A stretch of 64,000 bases of DNA, from assembly GCF_000238335.3 (NCBI RefSeq), contig NZ_AHCB03000011.1, positions 1 through 64,000 of the forward strand, written 5' to 3'. Below are positions 41,635 to 50,623 of the stretch, one piece after another; within the stretch, counting starts at the first letter, position 1; each line of letters opens with the position of its first letter. The position numbers and the translations under genes are program-made. This DNA comes from Pseudoalteromonas marina. GTDB lineage: Bacteria > Pseudomonadota > Gammaproteobacteria > Enterobacterales > Alteromonadaceae. The notes beneath the pieces are model-generated. The model was given only the letters and a program-made list of their open reading frames with translations. It was not told the origin of the DNA and made no database searches.

Positions 41635-41653
41635 GATAATGATTTGCATTACT
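41635..41653 (-). promoter_or_regulatory. Fur-box-like site of the PepSY/DUF2271/DUF4198 operon
   Basis: GATAATGATTTGCATTACT matches the 19-base Fur consensus at 14 positions by my count, including the whole GATAATGAT half. It sits 32 bases before the first gene of the operon. Confidence 0.65.
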
Positions 41654-41750
41654 TATTACAAATTTACTTACGTAACTTTACATTAATATTTTAAATAACC
41701 TGAATTCAGGCTAAATAATTTTTAAGCTAGTTAGTGCGTTTAAACGAGGT

Positions 41751-42146
41751 TTAATGCTTAGGGGGGTGTGAGGGTCTTAAAATAAGGTAAATCATAACCG
41801 CAATTTCTATTGCTGCTACAAGGTATACAACCCAATTAGGTGCTGTTGAGTTAAGTAAAAGTATAAAGCCAATAAGCATACCAATAGCGGCAAAGTACTT
41901 AGCTTTAGTTGGTACCACTTTATGAGCTTGCCATTGCTGCAAGGTAACACCATAGCGAGGGTGATTAAGTAACCAATTTGCAAGTGCAGGTGATGAGCGA
42001 GTAAAACAAGTGAGCGCCAAAATAAAAAATATAGTCGTGGGCATGACCGGAAGCATAATGCCTACAATGCCTAGCGCCACTAAGGTTAAGCCTAGCATTT
42101 TTAACCCTACATTTTTATAACAGATAAGTGACGATTTTATATTCAT
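41751..42146 (-). CDS. YbaN family (DUF454) inner membrane protein
   Basis: 131 residues with four hydrophobic segments. Conserved DUF454 blocks are LGLTLVALGIVGIMLPVMPTTIFFILALTCFTRSSP and WLLNHPRYGVTLQQWQ. Function unknown in E. coli. A later Met (position 17) is an alternative start. It is transcribed towards the PepSY operon, from which the Fur-boxed leader separates it. Confidence 0.85.
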   Translation of the reverse strand: MNIKSSLICYKNVGLKMLGLTLVALGIVGIMLPVMPTTIFFILALTCFTRSSPALANWLLNHPRYGVTLQQWQAHKVVPTKAKYFAAIGMLIGFILLLNSTAPNWVVYLVAAIEIAVMIYLILRPSHPPKH

Positions 42147-42229
42147 TGACGGCGCTATAGTGAGTGGCGACTAATTTAAAGTGTAGGCCAATTTTACATT
42201 TATTATAAAGCTAAAACGCTATTCCAATA

Positions 42230-42261
42230 AAAAAGGACATACCCAGTATGCCCTTTTTTGT
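42230..42261 (-). terminator. Terminator of the porin gene
   Basis: AAAAAGGACATAC and GTATGCCCTTTTT form a stem with one G-U pair on the minus strand, about 18 bases past the porin stop. Confidence 0.8.
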
Positions 42262-42278
42262 AGACTAAACAGTAGTTA

Positions 42279-43592
42279 TTAAAAATAATAACCAATGTTT
42301 ATATTAAAGCGTTTTTCTGTTTCGCTGCTGTCACCTGCAATCGATCCACCAACGAAAGGTTGGTTATTAGCATGTACAAAATCAAAGTAGGTAAACAAGC
42401 CGCCAGCGGCTACAGAAACACCCGTCACGTTCATCCACGTATCTGCGCTGTTGTCAGATTTATCGTAGATAATCCCGTAATCGTTATAAAATTGTAGGCC
42501 TGTCACTGGGCCCCACTCAACTGGCATGCTGTAAGCGATGTTTGCATTGGTCATGGTTGCTTCTGCGGCAATACTGTCGTAAAACGAGTAAGCACCTACG
42601 GCCATACGATCAATATTATCTATGTCGTAGTTGTATTCACCATGTTGAAGCTGAAAGTTCCATGCATCAATATTGCTATTTAGGTGCATAGCCCATGCAT
42701 AATAGTCGCCCGCGCGGTCATTACCGTCATGTAACCCGCCAGATAACGCAGAAAAACCTAACTCGGTTGTGCCGCCGTCATGTTCAAAATGGTAACCGTA
42801 ACGGCCCGAAAACGTATTGTATTCGCCTATTTGGGTTACAGGTTCTGCGTAAATGCCGTCTTCTGGGGCTCTTACGCCAACTACATCGTATGAATAGCGA
42901 TCGCTGCGGTTGTCAACGTAGCCATCTACGCCACCAAGCTCATCGTTTTTGAAAAAGCCAAGATCTAATTGCCAGTTATCTGCAATTTTACGTTTAAACA
43001 TGATGCCTAAATCGTGATCATCTTCTAAACCGATGTAATAGGTGGTGTTAAAAAACCAGTTGTGCGAATTATAAGGCCAGTTACCAAAGGGTACTTTGGT
43101 GATACCTGCTTGTACTTGCCAATCGTCTGCAAAATCGTACGCTGCATAAGCATATTTTACTGCGGTCATGTAATCAAAAAAGCGAATTTCTGCGTTAAGA
43201 ATAACGTCGCCTACATCACCAGAAAAATTAAGTCTAAAAACGTCAAAATCGAAGTCGCCGCCGCGGTCTTCGTTATCGTCATCATACGATGCATAACTAA
43301 AGTTAGTTCGAATAGCACCGCCGACCTTTATGCCGCTGCTTTTTTCTTTCGGAGCTTCTGCCACCACAACGTTTTGGTCAGCTTTTTTCTCGATAAGTGC
43401 AACTTGCTCTTGGTGTTTTTCGTTAATTTTTTGCTGTTTAGATTTTTCTTCAACTAGTTTTTGTTCAAGCAGCTTCATTTGCTGCTGTAGTTGTTTTAAT
43501 TGACTTTGAAGCGTATCGATATCGGTGGCGTAAGAAGTACTCGAAACACTACCTAAAATAAATGCGAGCGATAATTTTGAGAGTTTGGTCAT
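42279..43592 (-). CDS. Outer membrane porin, OprO/OprP-like
   Basis: 437 residues: signal peptide (to about residue 22, SSTSYA), a coiled coil (residues 25-75, rich in Gln, Lys and Glu, QLKQLQQQMKLLEQKLVEEKSK), then a 16- or 18-strand barrel beginning SSGIKVGGAIRTNFSY and ending FNINIGYYF. An N-terminal coiled coil before a phosphate-selective-porin-type barrel is common in marine gammaproteobacteria. The substrate is not evident. It lies 106 bases downstream of the MarR gene on the same strand, which could regulate it. Confidence 0.87.
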   Translation of the reverse strand: MTKLSKLSLAFILGSVSSTSYATDIDTLQSQLKQLQQQMKLLEQKLVEEKSKQQKINEKHQEQVALIEKKADQNVVVAEAPKEKSSGIKVGGAIRTNFSYASYDDDNEDRGGDFDFDVFRLNFSGDVGDVILNAEIRFFDYMTAVKYAYAAYDFADDWQVQAGITKVPFGNWPYNSHNWFFNTTYYIGLEDDHDLGIMFKRKIADNWQLDLGFFKNDELGGVDGYVDNRSDRYSYDVVGVRAPEDGIYAEPVTQIGEYNTFSGRYGYHFEHDGGTTELGFSALSGGLHDGNDRAGDYYAWAMHLNSNIDAWNFQLQHGEYNYDIDNIDRMAVGAYSFYDSIAAEATMTNANIAYSMPVEWGPVTGLQFYNDYGIIYDKSDNSADTWMNVTGVSVAAGGLFTYFDFVHANNQPFVGGSIAGDSSETEKRFNINIGYYF

Positions 43593-43616
43593 ATTAGCTG
43601 CTTCTTTTCGTTTGGT

Positions 43617-43655
43617 TAAAAATAAAAACCCAAGATATTAATAACACCTTGGGTT
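43617..43655 (-). terminator. Terminator of the MarR gene
   Basis: AACCCAAG (43627-43634) and CTTGGGTT (43648-43655); on the minus strand the stem is followed by TTTTATTTTT. This makes the porin gene a separate transcript, at least in part. Confidence 0.75.
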
Positions 43656-43698
43656 AAGAGCTTAGTACAAAACCATTATATTTTTTATTGTTCGTTTT

Positions 43699-44181
43699 TT
43701 ATTCTTTAGGCGCTTGTGTAAGTGCGCCCACTTCAAGCAAAGGAGATGCATCTAATTTATCTGCATCCATCATGGCTGCAATACGCTGCATAGATGAAAG
43801 TAATAAAGACTGCTCCCATTCAGCCAGACCAGAAAACTTTTCTATGAAGTGTTCTTGTAATGGTTGAGGGGCTTTAAGTAGTAATTCTTTCCCTTTTTCG
43901 GTGAGGTGTAAGCTCACTCGACGTTTATCCATTTGGCTTCGAACGCGTGTGACCAGATCTCTGCTTTCAATTCTGTCGAGAATATTAGTTACGGTCGCTG
44001 GGCTTAAATTTACATTTTGTGCAATGCGGCTAGCAGTGATGCCATCAGTTTGAGACACTTCGTGCATTATAAGCAGTTGTGGGCCAGTTAAGCCGGCTGT
44101 TTTATTAAGTTGCTTTGAGTGTAAATCAATCGCTCGGATCACTTTACGTAAAGATACCAATAACTCGTCATATTTTTGCAT
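43699..44181 (-). CDS. MarR-family transcriptional regulator
   Basis: About 160 residues starting MQKYDELLVSLRKVIRAID, with GAGATAA upstream; the longer frame adds 24 unlikely residues. The winged helix is LTGPQLLIMHEVSQTDGITASRIAQNVNLSPATVTNILDRIESRDLVTRVRSQMDKRRVSLHLTEKGKELL. MarR dimers sense small phenolic or other ligands. The target is unknown; the porin just downstream is the nearest candidate. A TTGAATTCAA palindrome lies 63 bases upstream of the start. Confidence 0.88.
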   Translation of the reverse strand: MQKYDELLVSLRKVIRAIDLHSKQLNKTAGLTGPQLLIMHEVSQTDGITASRIAQNVNLSPATVTNILDRIESRDLVTRVRSQMDKRRVSLHLTEKGKELLLKAPQPLQEHFIEKFSGLAEWEQSLLLSSMQRIAAMMDADKLDASPLLEVGALTQAPKE

Positions 44182-44608
44182 GTGTTTATCTCGTCGAAAA
44201 GCGATGCTTTGCCATAATCGCGAAATGTTACACATCAAATAAATTGAATTCAAATTAAAAATTTAATTTTTTACTGCTGTTACTCGTTTTTATTAATTAG
44301 AGTAGAAACTAATTTACCTTAAAGCAACACCCCTTTAGTTAAGGTTTTTTATAGGTGGGAGTGCTTCGTTAAGCATTTTAGCTACGTTTGAACTATTAAA
44401 TACACGGCTCAAATTGCTTTTTTACGATTCATTTTATGCGTTTAGTGTGTAATTAATTAAAGTGTAGATTAAGTAAGTGCATGATATACAACTATCAATA
44501 TGCTCACAATGATTGTCTGAATAAGCAAAAACTTATTTGCTTGGTTTATACTTTACGTTATATGTAAGAGTATTGAACGTTGTGATTATTAATATTAAAG
44601 GGAAAGGC
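44182..44608. other. Intergenic region between MarR and mutarotase genes
   Basis: AT-rich and without a credible gene. It contains the palindrome TTGAATTCAA (44244-44253) and nearby AATT-rich symmetry, which could be a MarR-type operator. The remainder presumably holds the divergent promoters; no riboswitch or small RNA is recognisable. Confidence 0.45.
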
Positions 44609-45460
44609 ATGAAATTATCGCCATCAGTGAGCATTGAACACACCGAAACCGGTCTTGAATTTATTAATATTGAAAGTGATTTGTGCGATGCAAAAATATT
44701 TTTGCAAGGTGGCCAAATTACGCAATTTACACCTAAGGGCAAGCAACCTCTTATTTGGGTGTCGGGCAATGAAACTTTCTCAGAAGGCATGAGTATTCGC
44801 GGTGGTATTCCTATTTGTTGGCCTTGGTTTGGGACACATGCTAACGGTGGTTGGCCCGCACACGGTTTTGCCCGAACCAGCTTGTGGCAAGCTGATGAGG
44901 TTAATGAAACTGAGGAATGTATTACGGTGAGTTTAAAGTTACCCATGAAGTTGGTGAACACTGAATATTGGCCGCATCAGTCGGCATTGAAGGTGGAATT
45001 TGTTTTAAGTGATTCGCTTGAGGTGAGATTAACCACAACAAACTTAGGCGATACGGCGTTTAGCTATACACAAGCGTTGCATACATATTTTCCAACGTCA
45101 GATATTACTAATACACACGTTGACGGCTTACAAGGCGCGCAATATATTGAATTTGCTGAAGGACCTTTTACGCAACAAGCGGTTGTTGGATTTGAACGTG
45201 AAACCGATATGGTTTACACCCAAGCCACACCTATTCAATACATAAATACGCCCGAAGGCGTTATTAAAGTTGGGCGAGCAAACTCTAGTTCGTGTGTGCT
45301 TTGGAATCCGTGGATTGAAAAATCAAAGCGCTTGTCTAATTTTGCTGACGATGAATACAAAACCATGTTATGCCTAGAAGCCGCCAATGTATTAGATGAT
45401 GCTGTTACTCTTGCACCACAGCAAAGCCACACGTTGGTAACATCTATAGAATGGGCATAA
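44609..45460 (+). CDS. D-hexose-6-phosphate mutarotase (YeaD-like)
   Basis: About 283 residues from the ATG at 44609, preceded by AAAGGGAAAGG; a longer frame adds 24 unlikely residues. It belongs to the aldose-1-epimerase-like fold: CDAKIFLQGGQITQFTPKGKQPLIWVS, SIRGGIPICWPWFG, AHGFARTSLW, ALHTYF (catalytic His) and the final CLEAANV with the probable catalytic Glu. It interconverts alpha and beta anomers of glucose-6-phosphate. Single gene. Confidence 0.92.
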   Translation: MKLSPSVSIEHTETGLEFINIESDLCDAKIFLQGGQITQFTPKGKQPLIWVSGNETFSEGMSIRGGIPICWPWFGTHANGGWPAHGFARTSLWQADEVNETEECITVSLKLPMKLVNTEYWPHQSALKVEFVLSDSLEVRLTTTNLGDTAFSYTQALHTYFPTSDITNTHVDGLQGAQYIEFAEGPFTQQAVVGFERETDMVYTQATPIQYINTPEGVIKVGRANSSSCVLWNPWIEKSKRLSNFADDEYKTMLCLEAANVLDDAVTLAPQQSHTLVTSIEWA

Positions 45461-45522
45461 TAAGATATGCCTAATTAGGCTTTGTGTGTGAATAAAATAA
45501 TAAAAACAGTATAGGAAATAGT

Positions 45523-46056
45523 GTGTTTAACAATCAGCAAATAACGGATTTACCACAGCATAAAAACATTGAATTTAAAGCGCTTGCCGATAAAGCATTG
45601 CTGCATGCACAGCTTAACTGGTTAGTGTTTTACATTCCTTTTAGCGCAATATTAGCCGCAATTTGTTACTTCAACGAAAATTTTGCGAATAACGCGCAAA
45701 CGTATTTATTAATTGGTATGCCTATTTTAATTCTCGCTTCTATGCTTTACAGCGTTGCGAGTATTAAATTGCAAGGTGTGGCTATGCGTCAGCACGACAT
45801 TGCGTTTAAAAAAGGAATTATTTGGCAGCGGGTGACTATTTTACCGCTAGCGCGCGTGCAGCACATTGAAATACACCGTGGCCCCATTGAGCGAAAGCTG
45901 GGTTTAGCCAGTTTAAAGCTGTATAGCGCCGGTGGCATGAGTGCCGATTTGCAAGTAAGCGGGCTTACACACACGGATTGTAAAAATATGCGCCAGTTTG
46001 TTCAAGATTACCGCCAAGAACAAACGTCTATTCAGGCTGTACCAGCCGATGAGTGA
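45523..46056 (+). CDS. PH-domain membrane protein, YdbS-like
   Basis: 177 residues, starting with GTG. Two membrane segments (LNWLVFYIPFSAILAAICYF; TYLLIGMPILILASMLYSVASI) precede one bacterial PH domain (bPH2): VAMRQHDIAFKKGIIWQRVTILPLARVQHIEIHRGPIERKLGLASLKLYSAGG. It forms the usual pair with the YdbT-like gene, which it overlaps by 8 bases. The pair's role is not established; envelope stress or resistance to secreted factors has been suggested for relatives. Confidence 0.87.
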   Translation: MFNNQQITDLPQHKNIEFKALADKALLHAQLNWLVFYIPFSAILAAICYFNENFANNAQTYLLIGMPILILASMLYSVASIKLQGVAMRQHDIAFKKGIIWQRVTILPLARVQHIEIHRGPIERKLGLASLKLYSAGGMSADLQVSGLTHTDCKNMRQFVQDYRQEQTSIQAVPADE

Positions 46057-47608
46057 TTTTACACCTCATACCACACAAACGGATGCTGGCCAGGTGCAAT
46101 TGTGGCAAAAAGTATCGCCTTGGGCACTTTTGTATTTTGTTGTCCATTTTGGTGTGCGTTTTGTGCGCGACGGTATATTTAACCTATTACCGCTTGGTTT
46201 TGTATTTGTTACACAAGTAGAAAACAAACTCTTCTGGGGGCAAATTGCAGCAGCAGTAGCTGTAAGTGCTTTGCTTTTATACTCGGTTTTATATTACAGA
46301 AACTTTAGATTTTGCATTTCAAGCGATAACGAAATACTACTCAATAAAGGCGTTTTTAAAAAAGAACGTTTAACGCTTAAATTTGAGCGAGTACAAAATG
46401 TAAATATTGCTGAGCCTTTTTACTTTAAACCAGTAACGCTGGTTAATTGTATTTTTGATGCGGCAGGTAGCGCGGCTCAAGAAGCTGTATTGCCGGGCGT
46501 AACCCAAGGTTACGCAGAGCAAATGCGAAAGCAAATATTTGCTTACAAGGCCCAACAGCAACTTGAGCCAGACAGTGAAGTAGAAACAGACGAGGCTACT
46601 GAGCAAAGTAGTTTGTTTATTTCTAACAAAGAAATAGCCAAGTTTGGTTTAATGTCAAACATGGCTATTTTAGCGCTAGCCGCCATTGCACCGCTCATAA
46701 ATGTGGTAGCCGATGTGCTTGAAAAGCAATTAATCACAAAAGTAGAAGGGTTTTATGAGCAAGAACTTGGTCTTGTAGCCAGTGCAGCGTTATTTGCTAT
46801 ATTCACAATGTTTGTACTTGTGGTGCTTATTGCTGTTTTGCTTTCGGTGGGAATGTCGCTGATTCGGTTTTATAATTATCAGCTTTATTTTAAAGGTAAA
46901 AAGTTTAAACGCATTGCCGGTTTATTAGAGCGCCACCAGTTATCGATGAGCTTAGACAAAGTGCAGTCGATTGTCATTAAGCAAAATATTATTGCCCGGT
47001 TACTTAAGCGCTTTACCGTTGAATTTTTGCAAGCGAGTAGCGGTGGTGCAATGGCGGGTATGGCCGCTAAAAAAAATAAACAAACCTTAGTTTTACCTGT
47101 ATTAAATAACGAGCAAGTAAACAGCGTATGCCAGTGGATTTACCCGTGGTTTAACAACAGCGCACTGGCATTTAAGCAGGCAGAGCGAGCACTTTGGTAT
47201 AAAAACTTAGTTTTGTATGCATTGTTACCTAGTCTACTTGTTGCTGTGTTTTGTTATTTTAATGAGTTTAATTACTTTATCAGCTTGGGTGTTCTTGGTG
47301 TATTTGCAGGCTTAGTTACCTTGTCGTATCAACGTTATGGTTACTATTTACATGAAGATGATGGCCGATTTTACATGGTTGTACGTAAAGGCATGATTGG
47401 CGTACATTACCGCGTGTTTGAACTTTATAAAGTACAAAGTGCTAGCAGCGAAAGTACCTATTTAATGCGAAGATCAGGATTGAAAAGCCTGTATATACAA
47501 CTTGCTCATGGCTTTGCGTTTATGCCATACATAAAAGAGCAAGACGCTGATTTTGTGATTGATTTTACGCTTAAACAGGCTGAGTCAGACACTCGTAGTT
47601 GGATGTAA
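46049..47608 (+). CDS. PH-domain membrane protein, YdbT-like
   Basis: About 519 residues from the ATG at 46049 (MSDFTPHTTQ), which overlaps the YdbS-like stop in the usual coupled way. Three bPH2-type domains alternate with paired membrane segments: NEILLNKGVFKKERLTLKFERVQNVNI; KKFKRIAGLLERHQLSMSLDKVQSIVIKQNIIARLL; GRFYMVVRKGMIGVHYRVFELYKVQS. The order and length fit YdbT. Cytoplasmic membrane; function unknown. Confidence 0.88.
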   Translation: MSDFTPHTTQTDAGQVQLWQKVSPWALLYFVVHFGVRFVRDGIFNLLPLGFVFVTQVENKLFWGQIAAAVAVSALLLYSVLYYRNFRFCISSDNEILLNKGVFKKERLTLKFERVQNVNIAEPFYFKPVTLVNCIFDAAGSAAQEAVLPGVTQGYAEQMRKQIFAYKAQQQLEPDSEVETDEATEQSSLFISNKEIAKFGLMSNMAILALAAIAPLINVVADVLEKQLITKVEGFYEQELGLVASAALFAIFTMFVLVVLIAVLLSVGMSLIRFYNYQLYFKGKKFKRIAGLLERHQLSMSLDKVQSIVIKQNIIARLLKRFTVEFLQASSGGAMAGMAAKKNKQTLVLPVLNNEQVNSVCQWIYPWFNNSALAFKQAERALWYKNLVLYALLPSLLVAVFCYFNEFNYFISLGVLGVFAGLVTLSYQRYGYYLHEDDGRFYMVVRKGMIGVHYRVFELYKVQSASSESTYLMRRSGLKSLYIQLAHGFAFMPYIKEQDADFVIDFTLKQAESDTRSWM

Positions 47609-47734
47609 TTTCTGCAAACAATAAAGTATGTGCGAAAACACATTTGCACATGCTTTATTACACTTTTTTACTGCAAACTCAGTGAGTTTAATAATACTCT
47701 AAGCATTATTGAAAATGCTACTTAAGGGATTATT

Positions 47735-50560
47735 GTGAAAAAGTCACTCATTGCCTCAGCTTTGTTGCTCGCTGCCCCCGCGTTCGCTGCGGATTGGCAA
47801 ACCATTCATACCGAGCATTTTAATGTGCACTACAGCATTGAGCATATTGATTTTGCTAAATCGACCGCGGTTGAACTTGAAATTGTTCGCACGAAAGTGC
47901 TTGAACAACAAAATCGTGCACTCGATGAAATAGTCGATGTTGTCGTGTTTGACCCCTTAAATGCGGCGAACGGGTTTGCCTTGCCGACATCAAGCAACCC
48001 AGTAATGGCACTTTTTACTACCCCACCGCAGTCTGATACGGTGATTTCAAACAGTTCTGGTTGGCAGCAGTTACTGGTGTTGCACGAATACATTCATTTA
48101 GTGCATTTAGCCCAGCCTACACGCAACCACTGGCAGCAAAAAGTGCGCGGTTTGTGGGATATTTACGATTTAACCTACAGTGATACGCCGCGCTGGGTTG
48201 CTGAAGGGTATGCAACGTTAATTGAATCTAAAATGACCGGACGAGGGCGGTTATTTGATAATTACTCTGAGTCGATATTACGAGAATTTGCTCAACAAGG
48301 TGCGCTACCAACCTATGGGCAATTGAATAGTGATAATGGTTTTATGGGTGGCTCTATGGCCTATTTGATGGGCAGTCGGTTTTTATATTGGCTAGAGCAA
48401 ACATTTTCTGAGCAAATACTTGATAGTGTATGGACCCGAATGCAGGCAGTTAAGTCGCGTGATTTTGATGAAGCATTTGAAGGTGTGTTTGGCCAAAGCG
48501 CAGCGAAGCTATATCGCCGTTTTATTGCTGAATATACGTATAATGCCATGCAGCAAGAGCAAGGAGAGCAACCACTTGATAGTGAGCTATGGCTAGAGCT
48601 TGATTTATACGCAAGCAATCCAGCACTTTCACATGATGGCAGCAAGCTTGCAATAGTTGAGCGTGATGCAAAGCGTAATACTAAGCTCGTTATTTATAGC
48701 ACTGAAGATAACACCAAAGCGATGGAGAGCTTTGAAAAGGCACAAAATGAGTTAATTAAGCAAGACCCACTCGATATACCCGATACGCCACCGAGCGTGT
48801 TTAAGCGTGAACAAAAGCAAGTGCTTAATCAAATAAACCGGGCAGGTATAGCCAACCCGCAATGGGTAAATAGCACGACACTGTATTTTAATGCTTATAG
48901 TACTGAAGAGTCGGGTATTTATAATAGGGTGTCTGATATATTTAGCTATAACATTGAAACCGGCAACGTAGAAAAGCTAACCGAGTTTGCAGGGCTAAGA
49001 CGCTTTAGTGCAACAAGCGACGGTGACACTTTGTATGCAGAGCAAATACGTGATGGCTATTCTGAATTAGTAAAAGTAGATATTAATACCGGCACCATAA
49101 CGCCGTTGTTCAAAAAAAGCTTAAATACTGCATACGATTACCCCACGCTTAGCCCCGATAATAAAAAATTAGTTTATTTATCAGCTTCTTTAAACGAAAA
49201 CTGGCAGATGTATATACAAGATGTTGATAGAGGTATTAGCCAGCCTGTACCTATGCCAAACGGATATCAATATTTAACCCAACCTAGCTTTAGTGACAAT
49301 GGCGAATCAATCTATTTTGTTGCGGGATTAAATAAAACGACTGATATTTATAATTACCATATAGCCAGTAATACCCTAAAGCGTTTAACACATGGGCAAG
49401 AAGCGGTTGCTCACCCCATTGAAATGCAAGATGAAACGCTGCTTTATTTATCGATTAATGCCGACGGCCCTGATGTAAAAAGCCTAGCGAATACCAGTAT
49501 TAAAACGACGGTGACCGATTTAGCTGTTAATAGCAAAGCCCCGCTATTAATGGTTAATGAGCACACGTTGCCAAAGGCTAAAGTATACACGCAAGAGGTT
49601 GGCGAACAGCGCGATTATGCAATATTTGATCAGCACGCAACCTTTGCGTTGGGCTCTCAGTATTATTCTGCATCGACCAGCTTATTAACTATGGGTATTA
49701 AAAGCAGTGATTTATTAAAGCAGCTAGACCTGCAAGCTGGTTATAGCATTGACTTAAACGATGATGCATTACATGGCGGGTTTGTAAACGCTAAATACAA
49801 TGCGCTTGATGTTAAGTTTAAACTCGCTTTGTATGACTACAACTTAGATACCTCACGCCAATATCAAGCTTTAAGCCCAAGCAATTTAAATAACGAAATA
49901 GATGCTCTTGGTGGGTTTGTAGCAATGAGCTATCCACTTAAGTTTGGCCAATTAAGCTTAACCCCTGAGCTTGCTTATAACTATACCGATTACAAACAAA
50001 GCCATACTCGTTGGACGCGTGTTGGTTTTGCTCAACGTTGGCAATATGACCGCCAAACGTTTGCTATAGGACAACGTATTAATGCTCGTTGGTACGAAGG
50101 TAAAGGTGAAAACAATTGGCAAGGTTATGATCTCGATGCGAGCATATTTGGTAAGGTGTATAACGCTCCTTTGTACATTAATTTCACACAAAAGCAGCGA
50201 GACGATGCACGCCTTGCGCTAGGCGGGTTTAACTCAAACCTTATAAACCAACACTACAATAGCGAATTTGTGCTTGCTGCTGATCTGCCTTTTTATAGTG
50301 AAACTGCCGAGCGTTACCAAGGGTATGGCGGCGGAGTTACTTATAAAGAAGGTATGCCATGGCTTTATTACACTCAACATCAATTAGATGGTAGCGTTTA
50401 CGCACAAAGTTACGGTTTAAAATACCAAGGTGATTTTAGCTTTGGCATGGGACCTGCGGGTGTCAACGATTTAACATTTAATGTGGGTGTGTCGCGTGTT
50501 GAGGGCAGTAGCTTTGACGATGAAATGCGTGCATGGCTGAGCTTTTACTATTCGCTTTAA
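47735..50560 (+). CDS. Secreted gluzincin-type peptidase with beta-propeller and C-terminal barrel-like region
   Basis: 941 residues, starting with GTG after AAGGGA. Signal peptide (AAPAFA). Residues 20-270 hold a peptidase-MA/M1-like domain: zinc motif H117-E118-Y-I-H121 (VLHEYIHLVHL) and third ligand E157 in WVAEGYATLIES. Residues about 290-610 show TolB/PD40 propeller repeats (NPALSHDGSKLAIVERD; YPTLSPDNKKLVYLSASLNENWQMYIQD; QPSFSDNGESIYFVAG). After residue 650, alternating strands end in WLSFYYSL, like an outer membrane barrel. The natural reading is a surface or outer-membrane-anchored protease; substrate unknown. Confidence 0.82.
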   Translation: MKKSLIASALLLAAPAFAADWQTIHTEHFNVHYSIEHIDFAKSTAVELEIVRTKVLEQQNRALDEIVDVVVFDPLNAANGFALPTSSNPVMALFTTPPQSDTVISNSSGWQQLLVLHEYIHLVHLAQPTRNHWQQKVRGLWDIYDLTYSDTPRWVAEGYATLIESKMTGRGRLFDNYSESILREFAQQGALPTYGQLNSDNGFMGGSMAYLMGSRFLYWLEQTFSEQILDSVWTRMQAVKSRDFDEAFEGVFGQSAAKLYRRFIAEYTYNAMQQEQGEQPLDSELWLELDLYASNPALSHDGSKLAIVERDAKRNTKLVIYSTEDNTKAMESFEKAQNELIKQDPLDIPDTPPSVFKREQKQVLNQINRAGIANPQWVNSTTLYFNAYSTEESGIYNRVSDIFSYNIETGNVEKLTEFAGLRRFSATSDGDTLYAEQIRDGYSELVKVDINTGTITPLFKKSLNTAYDYPTLSPDNKKLVYLSASLNENWQMYIQDVDRGISQPVPMPNGYQYLTQPSFSDNGESIYFVAGLNKTTDIYNYHIASNTLKRLTHGQEAVAHPIEMQDETLLYLSINADGPDVKSLANTSIKTTVTDLAVNSKAPLLMVNEHTLPKAKVYTQEVGEQRDYAIFDQHATFALGSQYYSASTSLLTMGIKSSDLLKQLDLQAGYSIDLNDDALHGGFVNAKYNALDVKFKLALYDYNLDTSRQYQALSPSNLNNEIDALGGFVAMSYPLKFGQLSLTPELAYNYTDYKQSHTRWTRVGFAQRWQYDRQTFAIGQRINARWYEGKGENNWQGYDLDASIFGKVYNAPLYINFTQKQRDDARLALGGFNSNLINQHYNSEFVLAADLPFYSETAERYQGYGGGVTYKEGMPWLYYTQHQLDGSVYAQSYGLKYQGDFSFGMGPAGVNDLTFNVGVSRVEGSSFDDEMRAWLSFYYSL

Positions 50561-50579
50561 ATAAATTTAATGAGCTTAG

Positions 50580-50617
50580 TTGAACTGTGGGTAGTAAATC
50601 GATTAACCACAGTTCAA
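50580..50617. terminator. Hairpin between convergent genes
   Basis: TTGAACTGTGG (50580-50590) and CCACAGTTCAA (50607-50617) pair perfectly over 11 bp. No strong T run on either side, but the position between convergent stops fits a bidirectional terminator. Confidence 0.6.
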
Positions 50618-50623
50618 TTCACC

